A stretch of DNA of 64,000 bases, from contig OX326960.1 of assembly GCA_946800325.1 (NCBI GenBank), positions 57,124,855 through 57,188,854 on the forward strand, in the 5' to 3' direction. This document shows, one piece after another, positions 20,170 through 31,619 of this stretch. This DNA comes from Luzula sylvatica. Taxonomy: Eukaryota; Streptophyta; Magnoliopsida; Poales; Juncaceae. Positions within the stretch are counted from its first letter, which is position 1. Each line of letters opens with the position of its first letter. Below the pieces are notes generated by a model. The model worked only from the letters and a program-made list of their open reading frames with translations, was not told the DNA's origin and searched no databases. The translations under genes were made by a program, and so were the position numbers.

Positions 20170-20448
20170 AGGGTAATTTTACCAATGCCCCCTCATTTTC
20201 CCCATCACATCCTTTATTATCACCAATTAACAATTAATTGGTGATTAATTAACAAAGTCATTAATAAAATGACATTCAATTAACAGTTAATAGTTATTGA
20301 TTAAGATTTGTTAATGCATACGTACTTTAATTATATATTAATTAATTGTTAATAGATTGTACTTTTGTTAACTAATTGGGTGATTAACTATTAATTGATG
20401 ATATAGAAGATGTTGGGTAAAAATGAGGGGCACCATATGTGGCCTCTC
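20170..20448. mobile_element. MITE, GCCCCCTCATTTCCC family, copy 2
   Basis: It starts AGGGTAATTTTACCAATGCC and ends, reversed, with GGTGCCCCTCATTTTTACCC. The direct repeat TAAATT is at 20164-20169 and 20449-20454. The interior has the same TTAATTAACAATTAATTGG-type sequence as copy 1 and as the copies near 51.8 and 63.6 kb. Confidence 0.6.
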
Positions 20449-20989
20449 TAAATTGGGCTCAGAAGAAAAATTCCAGCAGAACTAGGGCGGGTTCGTTGTA
20501 AAAAAAAAAAATCCTTAATTTGTCCTGATTTTTATGTTTTAGGTGAGTATTAAGAAAATTGGGTAGAAAAAAACAATATATACTTTTTTTTTGTAATTAT
20601 TACTTGTGTATAAATACTTGTGTATAAATTTATGAAAAATATCTTTCTCCAGGATTGCCACGTGTTGCTGCTTTCATATTTTTTTTGTGCGATTTTCTCT
20701 ATCTTGCTCGCTGTGTAGTTTGTGTTGCTTTTTTTGTTGGTCGTCCGATCTTTGTTCTTGATGGACTAATTTGTGTCGTCCGATCTGTGCGTGGGTTGTG
20801 TTGACCCGTCTGATTGGGTCGGTTTTGCCAGCCTGTTATTTTTCTGCATAGACACGGCGTACCTTTTTGATGTCTGTAGGGCGGTCCGGTATATGTTATC
20901 ATCAGTGCTCCGTATTCTCTATTCCATTTATGAGCTTTGCATATACACGAGGTGTATGTAGTCCCAAGCTTTGGTGTACCTGGTGTACG

Positions 20990-21830
20990 GTAGACATAAA
21001 TGACATGTATATATAGGGTTTCCATTGTTCATATTCTCCATTATGTTCCTCATTCGCCGTCTTTTCCTTGCTTCCTCTTCTCTTTTAGGTAATTCAACCT
21101 GCTGTTATTTTTGTTCTTATAGTTGAAATATGCCAGTTAGTGTGTTGATCTTTGTACTTTCTCGAATATTTTTGTATTGTGCATGTATGTTTTCATTTGG
21201 TTCCTTAGATCTCTTCAGTATGTACTTTTTAGAGGAACACTTTTGCTGTTGCCGGCGGTATTCGGTCATGTATAAATACCTGTGTTCGTTATTCTTACTT
21301 CTTGTAGCAATTTTATTTCGATTTATGGGATTTTCTTTCGTATTTTTTTCCTGCTATTTTTATGGAAGTAGGATTTGTTTTCTTTTTTATCTTGATTTGT
21401 TCACATGAGGATTATTGGATTCTTGCTTGCTTCGAAACATATGAGCACGGTTGTCCTTGTATTTTGTTATTGAGTGTTCTGTTCAATTACATGCATTGCT
21501 TCTTGGCTATTCGATTTTGTGTGTATATGTGTTCTTTGGATTTATTCAATTTACAGCAAGTTAGATGTCGAAATAAACAACGTTTTTTACGTTGCCGATG
21601 ATGCAAGTTTTTTTTTCAATATCTATGTTGCTGGGTGTGAAATCTCTTCATTTTTCGAGAAAGCCGGATCTCGAAAAATGGATAGATTTCCTCTTTGCAA
21701 CGCCAATAGATGTATGTATCCTGAGGCGACGAGATTGCTTGAAACGATCTATTTACAATATACTATTCACATGAATACTCATGCTCAGACGACTAATATG
21801 TTTGTAAAGTATAAAATCTGAATTATTCTG
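20990..21830 (+). other. Promoter- and gene-like region inside Helitron-like B
   Basis: A TATA-like GTATATATAGGG (21009) is followed by a CT-rich leader and a splice-donor-like TTTTAGGTAATT, as in a plant 5' UTR intron. The longest plausible coding piece is around 21560-21820, with MDRFPLCNANRC and EATRLLETIYLQYTIHMNT in one frame. I do not recognise it. It may be a captured host gene fragment, which Helitrons commonly carry. No complete gene can be assembled. Confidence 0.3.
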
Positions 21831-23430
21831 ATTTTGTGATTTAGATATTAAAAAATTCCATAACACAGAGACTAACGTGCCCATGAAATAACTTTGTTTC
21901 CATGAAAAAAAACTGCAATATTATGTGTGATTATTACGATTTTAAACAAATTCAGTGTATGTGCGATCCTAAACACATCTGAAAAATTTGTTCTCATGAA
22001 AAGAATGTACACCCACGAATGATGAATGTCTTCAAAAAATATGTGCAATGGAATGAAAGCTGTAAAATTTTCTTTGCTCATGTTTATTAGTTTGAATAGA
22101 CTAGATTGTCATATGCAAAGGTTTGAATAAAAAATGCTATTATTTACTGGTTTGATATCAAAACTAAAAAATCTACAATGTTATTATTTGCTGGTCTGAA
22201 TAAAAAATCTACAATGCTATTATTGGTTGGATTCAATATTAAAACAATTCAATGTGAAAAGAGTACTAGACTGATGTAAAATTAATTTGTTTTCATCAGG
22301 AAAAAAAAATTTTACAATATATATATATATATACATCTTTCCTGTTTGCAATATGAAGTCTCTGTCCAATAGTATTCTATGTTTGCAATATGAATATTAT
22401 GCCAAATAATACCTTCACTTGCCATGAAAACTCATCAAAATTTGTGTTAATGAATACTTTAAACATTCTGTCTTGAATCTTGTGCATAACTTCAGGCAAA
22501 GACTATAATATGTATGGATACATTGTTTTGTACTGCTTATCAATAATATCACATACTTTGTTGTCAATCTTACGCATAACCTCAGGCAAAAAATTTATAA
22601 TATGAATGCATAGATTGTTTTGAACAGGTAATAGATATGTCCATATCTCATTTGCAATATCAAACATTTCTCAAATAATTCTTTGTCAAGAAAAAAATGG
22701 TCATACGAGTAATGGATGTGAAAAATTGTGTGTTAATAGATATGTCATGTGCAATTGAGTAAATGGATGTGCATATGATTAGTGGATGTGTTAATGCGTG
22801 TCTTAGAAGAAAAGTATATGTCGGTATCTCTCATTTGCAATATCAATTGATCTATACAAGCTGAGACAACAAACTTACAAGTTGAAAGAATATATTTAAA
22901 ACAAATTATGTCTGAGTACTTTTGCTTACACGATTTATACAACCAGCTTACAAGTTGAATAATTCAAGACATTAGTTTCATGAATGGCTTTGCTTACACG
23001 AATTATACATGTGCAAAGTATAAAATGTAGAACTTTCTTATTTCTATGTTCCAATCTGAAAATAATCACATGTTCAGAGGCCACCAAATTTGTCAAACAA
23101 TTCTGTTGCCATAAAAAACAATGTGTATGCGAGTAATAGATATGATAAAAACAGTGTACACAAGAATAATATATGCTTTCATGTTTTACTTATTAATTAT
23201 ATTCTCAGATAACTTGTAAGTAATACTTTTGCAGAAAAGAGAATTAAATTAACATGTACAAATTATCATCATATTATTTTGCTTCAATTCTGATGAATAC
23301 ATACAACACATAGAAAAGTAGTCAGCAAACTTCATGTCTTGCTTTTGTTTATGGTACATAAAAAAAAAGCAATTCAATACTCATTGATTTGTTCATGACT
23401 AAAAAAAGCAGTTCAACACTCACATGCTAC
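21831..23430. other. Gene-free AT-rich interior of Helitron-like B
   Basis: Repetitive phrases such as TTTGAATAAAAAATCTACAATGCTATT and GCATAACCTCAGGCAAA recur two to three times each. An (AT)n run lies at 22319-22332. No open frame of note. Confidence 0.5.
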
Positions 23431-24070
23431 AAATTTCTTAATTAACTGAACTGATATCTTAATTAACTTAAATGATGAAAATTATTTATTTTAGATGATT
23501 TCATTAATTGAACAGATGTGACAGAATGGTTTTGCCTTCTCCATCTGTTCAATTTTATGATTTTTTACATGTTACAAATTTCTTAATTAACCGAACTGAT
23601 ATCTTAATTAACTTAACTCATGAAAATTATTTATTTTAGATGATTTCATTAATTGAACAGATGTGACTGAATGGTTTTGCCTTCTCCATTTGTTCAATTT
23701 TATGATTCTTTACATGTTACAAATTTCTTAACTAACCGAACTGATATTTTAATTAACTTAACTGATGAAAATTATTTATTTTAGATGATTTCATTAATTG
23801 AACAGATGTGACAGAATGGTTTTGCCTTCTCCATCTATTCAATTTTATGATTTTTTACATGTTACAAATTTCTTAATTAACCGAACTGATATCTTAATTA
23901 ACTTAAGTGATGAAAATTATTTATTTTAGATGATTTCATTAATTGAACAGATGTGACTGAATGGTTTTGTCTTCTCCACCTGTTCAATTTTATGGTTCTT
24001 TACATGTTACAAATTTCTTAATTAACTCAACTGATATCTTAATTAACTTAACTGATGAAAACTATTTATG
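23431..24070. repeat. 145-bp tandem repeat array, about 4.4 copies
   Basis: AAATTTCTTAATTAAC starts units at 23431, 23576, 23721, 23866 and 24011, an exact 145-bp period. Each unit includes GATGATTTCATTAATTGAAC, ATGGTTTTGCCTTCTCC and TTCAATTTTATGATT. Copies differ by only a few bases, so the array is recent or homogenised. The last unit breaks off near 24070. It lies about 300 bp inside the 3' terminus of Helitron-like B. Confidence 0.9.
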
Positions 24071-24970
24071 CGCATGTATAAATTTCATGGATTGTATATT
24101 TATCTACGTGCAAAATTTCATTATTTTGAAAATTTTTAATGTTCAAAAAACAAGTCAAATTTTTGGTGGTTATTTATCTCTGATATTTCTTCTTTTGTTT
24201 GCAACTCAATTAGAATGAATCCAGTAGACTTAAGTAATTTCTTTCTAACTACATTTTCCAATGTATTTGACGAACCAGCTACATTATTTCTTACCAATTT
24301 AGATAATGAACCAATTGCTCTGTCAATAATTAATTACGAAACAAAAATATTTCAAACCGCGCAATGGCGCGGTAAGAGAAGCTAGTTTTCATTAATGTTG
24401 GGGCATTTTTGTAAATTTGTGTTTTCATGGAAATTAGCGGGAAGCTATCGTTGCACTCGTAAGGAAGAGGAGGGCCATTTCCTTGAAAATTTGGAAGGTA
24501 TCCTTGTAAAATCCAAAATATGTATCCTAAAGTATGAAAATGTCAAAATAACATCGGAATTACAAAAAAAAAACAAAATACTAATTAAGGAAAAGAGAAA
24601 GGGTTAATTTATGAAAATACCGTTGAATCGAGCATCTTCCCGCACCCGCATAAACGTTCTCAAAATACCCTCGTCAATGAAAAAGCTAAAATTTCTAAGA
24701 TATCATTGTAAAATCCGAAATTCGAAATATATACCCTAAAATATGAAAATGTCAAAACAACCTCGAAATTACGAAAAAAGAACAAAGAAGTAATTAAGAA
24801 AAAGAGAAGGATTTAATTTATAAAAATACCATTGAATCGAACATCTTGCAGCACATGCATCAAAGTTTCAATAATACCCTTGTCACAATTGAAAATATCA
24901 ATTATGCCCATCGAAAACCTGAAAATATCAATTGAGAAAATTCGCAGCGAAGCGCGGACAAATTTTCTAG

Positions 24971-25289
24971 TTATAATAAAAGGGATAAAAAAAATAGTAC
25001 CATCTTAGAGATGTTTGAGGGTATGGGTGTTGAAAAGTTGTTACCGAAAAGATTCAAACCCGTTAAGCTTGTACACAACTGGAGGCCAATCTCAAGAACA
25101 TTTTTTTGTAAAAAAATTAACGCACCAAATCAAGAAAATATTTTTTTTTTATTTACGGAATTCTTTATAACCGGTCCAATCTCATTTCTCCCACCACTAA
25201 CAAACATGTAAAAAAAAAAAAGACGAGTACATATATTAATTGAATTAAATATTTTCATAATAAAAAAAGATTGAACTGTTTCTCTTTAT
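24971..25289. other. Spacer without recognised feature
   Basis: AT-rich. A short plus-strand open frame at 25011-25211 has no recognisable domain. Confidence 0.4.
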
Positions 25290-25665
25290 TCGACAGAACC
25301 GTCTTGATTCTGACCGTCCATATGAGTCCAGCGACACATGAATCCATTTTTGTCTAAATCCTCTTCACTCTCTATGTACCAGGCACTCCCATCCTCGTTG
25401 GTACCATCTTCCTTCACCACTCACGGACCATGTTTATTTCCTAATCCTTCTTACTCGCAATTTCAGTATCTAAATTGAAAAAATTACAAATTATCCATTG
25501 TGAATTTACGAAATTGAAAAAAGATGGAATCGAGGGGATGAAATTAACGACCTCGTTTTGGGGGAGTGTCGCGAGATTGAGGAGCTGAGTTCTTTGGACT
25601 GCAACGCAAGTGAAAATCTTGGGTTTTCGAGAGCCTCTGAGATGTACTGTATCAATAGAACAAAA
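25290..25665 (-). pseudogene. Fragment resembling a plant plastid Trp-rich (ESV1/LESV-like) protein gene
   Basis: On the minus strand, 25296-25440 reads GPREW, then a stop and a one-base shift, then KEDGTNEDGSAWYIESEEDL and DKNGFMCRWTHMDGQNQDGS. It resembles the repeated Trp/acidic block of plant plastid starch-associated ESV1/LESV-type proteins. A separate piece at about 25540-25660 reads like a transit-peptide exon (RGSRKPKIFTCVAVQRTQ). The stop plus frameshift and the short length make it a decayed gene fragment. The family name is from memory of the motif and uncertain. Confidence 0.4.
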
Positions 25666-25736
25666 TAGAAATTACTATTCGGTACCGATTAGTGATTACT
25701 GGTTATTGTTGGTGAAAGATGGTACGGTGTATGGAA

Positions 25737-26345
25737 ATACCCCTCTAATATACAAATGAGAAAAAAATATCAGAAATACCAAAATAATCATATGTCCTTG
25801 CCATATTTCGTGTTCATATGTCCCTTAAAATGGAAGAAATAACAAAAATACCCCTCAAATGAGAAAAACATCACATATATCCCGGAAATGTACCAAAATA
25901 ATCACATGTACAAATCTTTTTTCTTCTAAAATCCTGTGAAAATGAGAAAATATTAACAGTAACTAAATCTCGTCAAATTTCAAAAGCACCCCTCATAATG
26001 AGAAAATATCACAAATACCTCTGAATTTCTTAAAATTTCCAAAATATTCTTGAATTTCATATAAGAAAAATTTATTAAATATGTTCTATTCTTTTTAAAA
26101 ATTTAAGTTTAAATCCTGAAATGTACCAAAATAATCATATACCATTTTTTTTTCCAAAAACCCCTGAAAATGAGAAAATATGAACAATACCCGTAAATAT
26201 CGCAAACCTAGCAAAATAACCCTCAAAATGAGAAAATATCACAAGTACCCCTGAATTTCTTAAAATATCAAAAATACCCCTTGATTTCATAAAATTCCCA
26301 AAATATCCTTGAATTTCATATAAGAAGAATTCACTAAATATCTTC
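25737..26345. repeat. Degenerate repeats of AAAATACCCCTCAAAATGAG
   Basis: Roughly a dozen imperfect copies of ATACCCCTGAAAATGAGAAAATATCAC and TACCAAAATAATCATAT follow each other with irregular spacing and small shifts. It is a degenerate array with no consistent period. Non-coding. Confidence 0.65.
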
Positions 26346-27207
26346 AATTATTTTTACAATTTTAAGTTTAAATTGCATAAAAGGTACATATTTCTAACTA
26401 AATAATATAATAGAAAATTCTCGTGGCATTTCAAATGTACCAATCATTTCAATTAGTAGTAATTCTACATAACATACTCTCGCTGCATGATTGGCAGCAG
26501 AATATTGATCCATCGTTAGATATTGCATTCACATTATAAAATTAGTTTAACTTATTTCAATCATAATCCTATACTTCCTTCATCATCCTGTTGTCAATCA
26601 TGCTGCGAGAACATGTTGTGTAGAATTAATTTTTCGATTATATTGTCGTGATTGAGTTTTCTTACAATCTACTCATCTTATCATTTTTAGTTTACCTTGA
26701 CCAGAAGAGAGTTTTGTCCTGATTTGGATTTTACAATTAGGCCCATGGATTTTTCTGGTGCGATGGAATTCGAACGTAGCAACCCTTGTATTGGTCTTGT
26801 TTCACCAATCACACTATTTTTTAAAATCAATGATCAGTAATAGATAATTTCGAATTTTTTAAAAGTAAATCAAAATCAAGGAAATTAAATGAGATACCTA
26901 ATATTTCATCAGTCCAAAGAGCCTGGGCTCCTTGTTGAAGCCCCATTTTCTGTACTCAAACCTATATAAAAAAAATATATCTTTGTTAATTATAACAAAA
27001 CAATAAAAGAAAACCAATACCTAAAATTTTGAAAACAGTATACCTTCAAAGCAGCCTCAGTGGACAGATCAGTAGCAACAAACTGGTGGCAGGTACGACA
27101 TATATGTAACTGAATAAAGAATATAAATAAATATAGGGGCTTTTTAATATTTTCCAAAAAAAAAAAAAAAATTGAGAAAAAGGACTGACGTGTTAGAAGA
27201 GCCGAAT
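26346..27207. other. Gene-free AT-rich spacer
   Basis: Includes a poly-A run near 27158-27173. No coding or transposon termini were identified up to the hAT target duplication at 27208. Confidence 0.45.
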
Positions 27208-27215
27208 TTAACACC

Positions 27216-28972
27216 CAGGGCCGGCCCCGGGGTAAGCCCCTCAAGCCCGGGGACTAGGGCAACAACATTAGAAGGGGCAACTATTTATATATTTGTTGTA
27301 TAAGTTATAACAATAAAAAACTTAAACTAAGAAGAAGAAGAAGATGAAGAAATATCCATGGCCGTGAGAGGAAGAAAGGATATAAATGAGAAATTAGATT
27401 TTATGTGCACAAACAATATATATTTGTGTGTAGGATGTTTATTTCAATATGTAAAAGAAATAATACAGTATAGTACATAGGTCATTATTAGACCCTAACA
27501 GAAAAAGTAAGAAGTAATGTTTGTTTTTGTTACAAATCGCCTATGTTGCACGGATACGGATACGGGTAGCGTATCCGATACGATACGGATACGGCGATTT
27601 TCAAAAAATCACGGATACGGGGATACGGCAATTTAATATATTTATATTATATATAATTAATAAATAAGTAATAAATTAAATAATTAATTAATTATATTTT
27701 TAAATTAAATATCATAACAATAAATAATATAAAACAAACAATACAAGTATCATAAAACTATCATAAACTTGTTCTAAAAATATTTTAGAACTAATCTAGA
27801 AGTATCCTAGAAGTATCATATATAATTTATTTAAAAATATTATGGGCCAAAATATATAATGGGCCGAAATATCCTAAATGGAGTATCCTGACCGTATCCC
27901 CAGCCGTATCATGCCGTATTCCCGCCGTATCCGAAAAAAATAAATATTAAAATATTCGAATACGCCACGTGACGTATCCGATACGTATCCGAACCGTATC
28001 GCATCCGTATCCGTATCGGATACGCGTATTCTTAGGATACTTCTGCATTTTTGAAGTATCCGCATAACATAGCAAATCACCTCATCACTTCATACAAATT
28101 TACTACTAAGATGACATGTCATTTGATTATTAAATGAATATTGCATCTAAAATTTTTTGTAAATAATCGTAAAAATACATGTTTTATGTTATGACTCAAA
28201 TACCAAGAAAAATGTATCATTTCCAAAATAATAAATGTTTCATCTCGAGAACCTCAAAGTTTCATAAGTAATTTATTCTTCCTTTTTCAAAAAGAATTAT
28301 AAATTCTTAATAAATTTTCAATTTCTATTTTAATAAGTTATCAAACTTTATCATATTTAACTAGTCTACATGATTATTTTCAAAGAAAACAAATTTTTTG
28401 GATTAAAAAAGTGGATATATTTTTGAAAACTGACATTTTTAGTTGTTAGCACCGGATATGATTAATTAGGGTTTAATATAAAATAGATTATTTTTGCAAA
28501 TTGTAATAGAGATAGTAATAGTAATAACGAAAAACCTTCTATCTTCTTCTTGATGATGCTCCTTAATGGATGTTTTAGTGTTTGATTTTCCTCTTTATTC
28601 TACATTGTATTCTGATTTGGATATGTAAAAAAAACCTCCAAAAATTTACTAATCAACCCAAAAATATAAAAAATACGAAAAATATGACTAAGTAAAATTA
28701 CTAAATAAATTTACCATTCAAGCTTCATTTAATAAAAAATAATATATTTGGGCTCCAAAAGGACCCAAAAAGTTGTCCCACTAGAAAATGGGTCTGTTGA
28801 TTAAACTGCAAAATAATGGTGTAAAATTTTTAATCTCTAATTTTATTTTATGAAGAACTTAATTATGTTTTTACATATTTTTTCTATAAATTTTTAGGGC
28901 ATCATTTTGTATAATATTAAGGTTCATTAAATGGCTTGGGCTAGGGCAACGAAATTGTCGGGACCGGCCCTG
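27216..28972. mobile_element. hAT-type element, CAGGGCCGG family (1.76 kb)
   Basis: The inverted termini are CAGGGCCGGCCCC and, reversed, CAGGGCCGGTCCC. The 8-bp duplication TTAACACC flanks it perfectly (27208-27215 and 28973-28980). TIR and TSD length fit the hAT superfamily. No transposase frame is present and the interior holds a second, nested element (27541-28072). The same terminal motif occurs at 35750 and at 37697-37966. Confidence 0.92.
27541..28072. mobile_element. GATACGGATACG-rich MITE nested in the hAT element
   Basis: The ends CTATGTTGCACGGATACGG and, reversed, CTATGTTATGCGGATAC are inverted. The flanks CAAATCGC and CAAATCAC form an 8-bp duplication with one mismatch, suggesting hAT mobilisation. 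Both arms are packed with GATACGGATACG and CGTATCC phrases, and the middle is AT-rich. Degraded relatives lie near 49.2, 50.7-51.7 and 52.5-52.8 kb. Confidence 0.85.
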
Positions 28973-28980
28973 TTAACACC

Positions 28981-29935
28981 TATACTTGATGCCGTAATAT
29001 TTGCAATTAAATTGCCATGTGCTGAAACTGCTCCTACAAAATAAACAATGTAATACAAAATGTGACGTTATTGCAAGAGTCAACATGGGTAAATTGAGAG
29101 CAATCTCAATTTTGTTTTATCAAATAACTGTCATACTCGTTTTAATGATGAATTGATGATTGATGTTTCTTACATTTATTTATTAATTTATCCCTTTCCA
29201 TAAATTATGCAAATAAAATCTTTCATAGATATACAAAAAAAAATATTCTTAATTTTTTTCATCATAAAAAAATAATTAATTGTAACATGTCATATATATT
29301 TAAATATGAAAATTAATATATTGGTTATATTTGATTTTTTTCATAATATTAGAAAAAATATTTTTGTATTATTCATGGAAGATATAAATAATAGTATTTA
29401 AGTATAATAAATACCAACACCATAAATAGGGTTATAGTGATCATTTGATTAAATAAAATTAAAATCATTTTCAATTTAATCATGTTAGTTCTTATAATAA
29501 TAGTGTATCTTTGCACGTGACTATCAGAGGAAAAAAAAAACAATTTATAGGTTTGTTGTACTTTGAACATTTTGGATGTTTATTGATTTAATTATTGTAA
29601 TATTTGGATTTTATGTATTTCCAATTATTTTCGGATTGTTTTGGCCAATTATGAATAGGTTGAATATTTTAATTTGTTTGATTTTTTTGATTATATTGAT
29701 TTCTTGATTGTCCCACTGATTGGACAGTGGAAACTTAAAATAAATCATTTTTCTATAATGTTGATTGTCCCTGGTTAGTGGCGAGTCAACAAATGAAAAG
29801 ACAGCTTAATGAAAAAAAATATCACGCATGCCACTGGACCAGAATTTACCCAAAAAAATAATTAAGAAATTTCACATTAAAAGAAAATTAAATATTTTGG
29901 GTCGGGTTCGGATTCGGGTATGAATTTTTTTCGTT
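28981..29935. other. Gene-free AT-rich spacer
   Basis: No open frame, terminal repeat or RNA gene recognised. Confidence 0.45.
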
Positions 29936-29939
29936 GTGA

Positions 29940-30300
29940 TTTGTGCATAAAGGTGAAAAAGTCATTAGAGTGAGAGAAAAGGTTTTTTCTCGATTGAATT
30001 GAGCAAGTTTACGACAAATTTACTAAGAGAATTTGCGCATGACCAAGAGATAAAACTCGAGGTGGATACCTGTAGAGAGATCTCAATTGGGATTTTTCGT
30101 TGTGATCTAACGAGTTCGAACAAGATCGGAAACTAACTAGAAGTGTTCCGAATGTATACGACAAGGCGAAGATTCGTAGACGGTATTGAATCGTGCAGGC
30201 GTGGGACGCACGTGTTGCCAAAGAACGGAACAGGAGCAATAACAACAAAGAGTCAACCTTTTGTCGTGATTAATTTCACGAGGTATGACACGTTTATTGA
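29940..30300 (+). mobile_element. Decayed LTR-like sequence, third member of the family
   Basis: It shares ordered phrases with the LTRs at 7979-8953 (reverse) and 16.9-17.5 kb: GGTGGATACCTGTAGAGAG, TCGTTGTGATC, CGTGGGACGCACG, GAGTCAACC and TTTGTCGTGATTAATTTCACG. It is more diverged than either. No TSD or clear termini were found. Confidence 0.5.
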
Positions 30301-30559
30301 TTATTGTATGATTCGTATTTTCGAAGTCGACGACGGAATCCTCGGGATCGGATCGGACCGGCTCCGTCGTTCTCGAGGACGATGCCGAAACCCAACATCA
30401 ACATATTTACAAACAAAATATAATTTGTTACAACCACAAATCGTATCACAATCCAATAATAAAGAAACATCTTCACAAACGAAGTATTCTCCCAAACAAA
30501 AACAAGTCGAATTTGACTTTAAATTCGAAATTGTTGGATTGTTTGATGCTTTCAAAACA

Positions 30560-31602
30560 AAACTGAACTACTAACAATTTGCTTTAGTATGTGTTAGATA
30601 GGTACACACGATGCACAAGTACAATCTTCAAAATATCAAGAAAATAAACATAAGATATAAAGCAATAAGAGATCTAGAAGATATCAAAGATTTGGAGAAG
30701 CAGTATGAAGATGTTAATATGTAAGGAAATGAAGAAATACAAGATGAAGAAGATGTGAAGAAATTAAACCAAGACATGAAGATGTGGTGAAATGAAGACA
30801 TACCTGTTAAATGAAGATTATATGAAGATAAGAAAAATTGAACGTCATATGAAGACTTGAAGATATTGCAAATTTTCATGATGATCTCGGCATTGTCATA
30901 GGTAGAATCCAGATAAAATCATATCTAGGTAAAAGAATTTTATTTCCAATTCTAAATCAGTTATGAGTATTCAACAAAAATAACACTATGATTTTGGACG
31001 GATAGCGTAATTATCGGCCAAATACATTTCCATTTATAACCCACAGAAAACACACTATCCATTCGAACGGATGCACACACATCCGTCCGAACGAAAAGTG
31101 TAAAATTGGCCCAATAGCCCATGTATTCAGATTTGAGTAATAATTAAAAATTAGGATTTGGTGGATGCTCCCCTAGTTCTATCAAAGAAGCACCAACCGC
31201 GGCCTCAATTGAGAGAGCCAAAAAATTTCCAATTTTTTTACTCAAAATTTTCAATCTTTTCAACCAAAAACCAAGTTTAGCTTAGCCTTAATCAAGAAAG
31301 CGGTTTCGAAATCGTGTGGATGACTCAGGATCGTTGTTATATTTTGTAGTTTGTAGTAGACTAGTTATTTGTTGTAAAGGCCTACAAAATCGTATATTTC
31401 ATATTGAAATAATGAAAATATCATCGTAGGTTTGGCGGCAAGGCCATGTTGAGATATTTCCGGAGACATAGGTACGTGTGAGACGGGTCAGTCATCGAGC
31501 ATGTAAAAAATGATTAAATTTCACGAAATCACCCACCGAACTCTGTAATCGTATCAGATGTTTCTTTTATCTCTCTTTTATTTACTTATTTGTTTCTTTG
31601 TT
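30560..31602. other. Gene-free spacer up to the LINE target site
   Basis: It includes a purine-rich GAAGATATGAAGA-type repeat stretch (30655-30870) whose reverse strand is open but low-complexity. GTCCGAACGAAAAG and CATTCGAACGGATG motifs lie near 31060-31100. No recognised gene. Confidence 0.4.
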
Positions 31603-31619
31603 AATTAGTACAACCATAC

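Larger units (their letters stand above)
20597..24385 (+). mobile_element. Helitron-like insertion B (3.8 kb)
   Basis: The 3' end is a textbook Helitron terminus: the hairpin ACCGCGCAATGGCGCGGT, then AAGAGAAG and CTAG, followed by T of the host. Comparison with the uninterrupted copy at 15.69 kb places the insertion between ...GTAA and TTTTCATTAATG, an A/T target with no duplication. The expected 5'-TC start is not exactly at 20597; a TCTTTCTCC at 20642 is the nearest candidate, so 5' boundary drift is possible. The interior holds gene-like sequence at 20.7-21.8 kb and a 145-bp tandem array, but no Rep/helicase frame. Confidence 0.7.
20452..24970 (+). mobile_element. Helitron-like element A, interrupted by element B
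   Basis: The first 145 bp and the sequence after 24386 together match the fragment at 15526-15890. The right end has a GC-rich short hairpin (GCAGCGAAGCGC) followed by AAATTTTCTAG and then T, as in Helitron 3' termini. Internally, two copies of an about 210-bp unit start with TTGTAAAATCC at 24494 and 24704. The left terminus was not located, so 20452 is only where recognisable homology begins. No Rep/helicase coding was seen. Confidence 0.5.

Noticed and set aside
25011..25211. 66-codon open frame containing LVHNWRPIS, reminiscent of retroelement RT
   Set aside because: Too short, with no further RT motifs upstream or downstream in any frame.
30143..30574. 143-codon plus-strand open frame as a gene
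   Set aside because: Its first half is LTR-like sequence shared with 17.2-17.5 kb and the rest is low-complexity; no domain.
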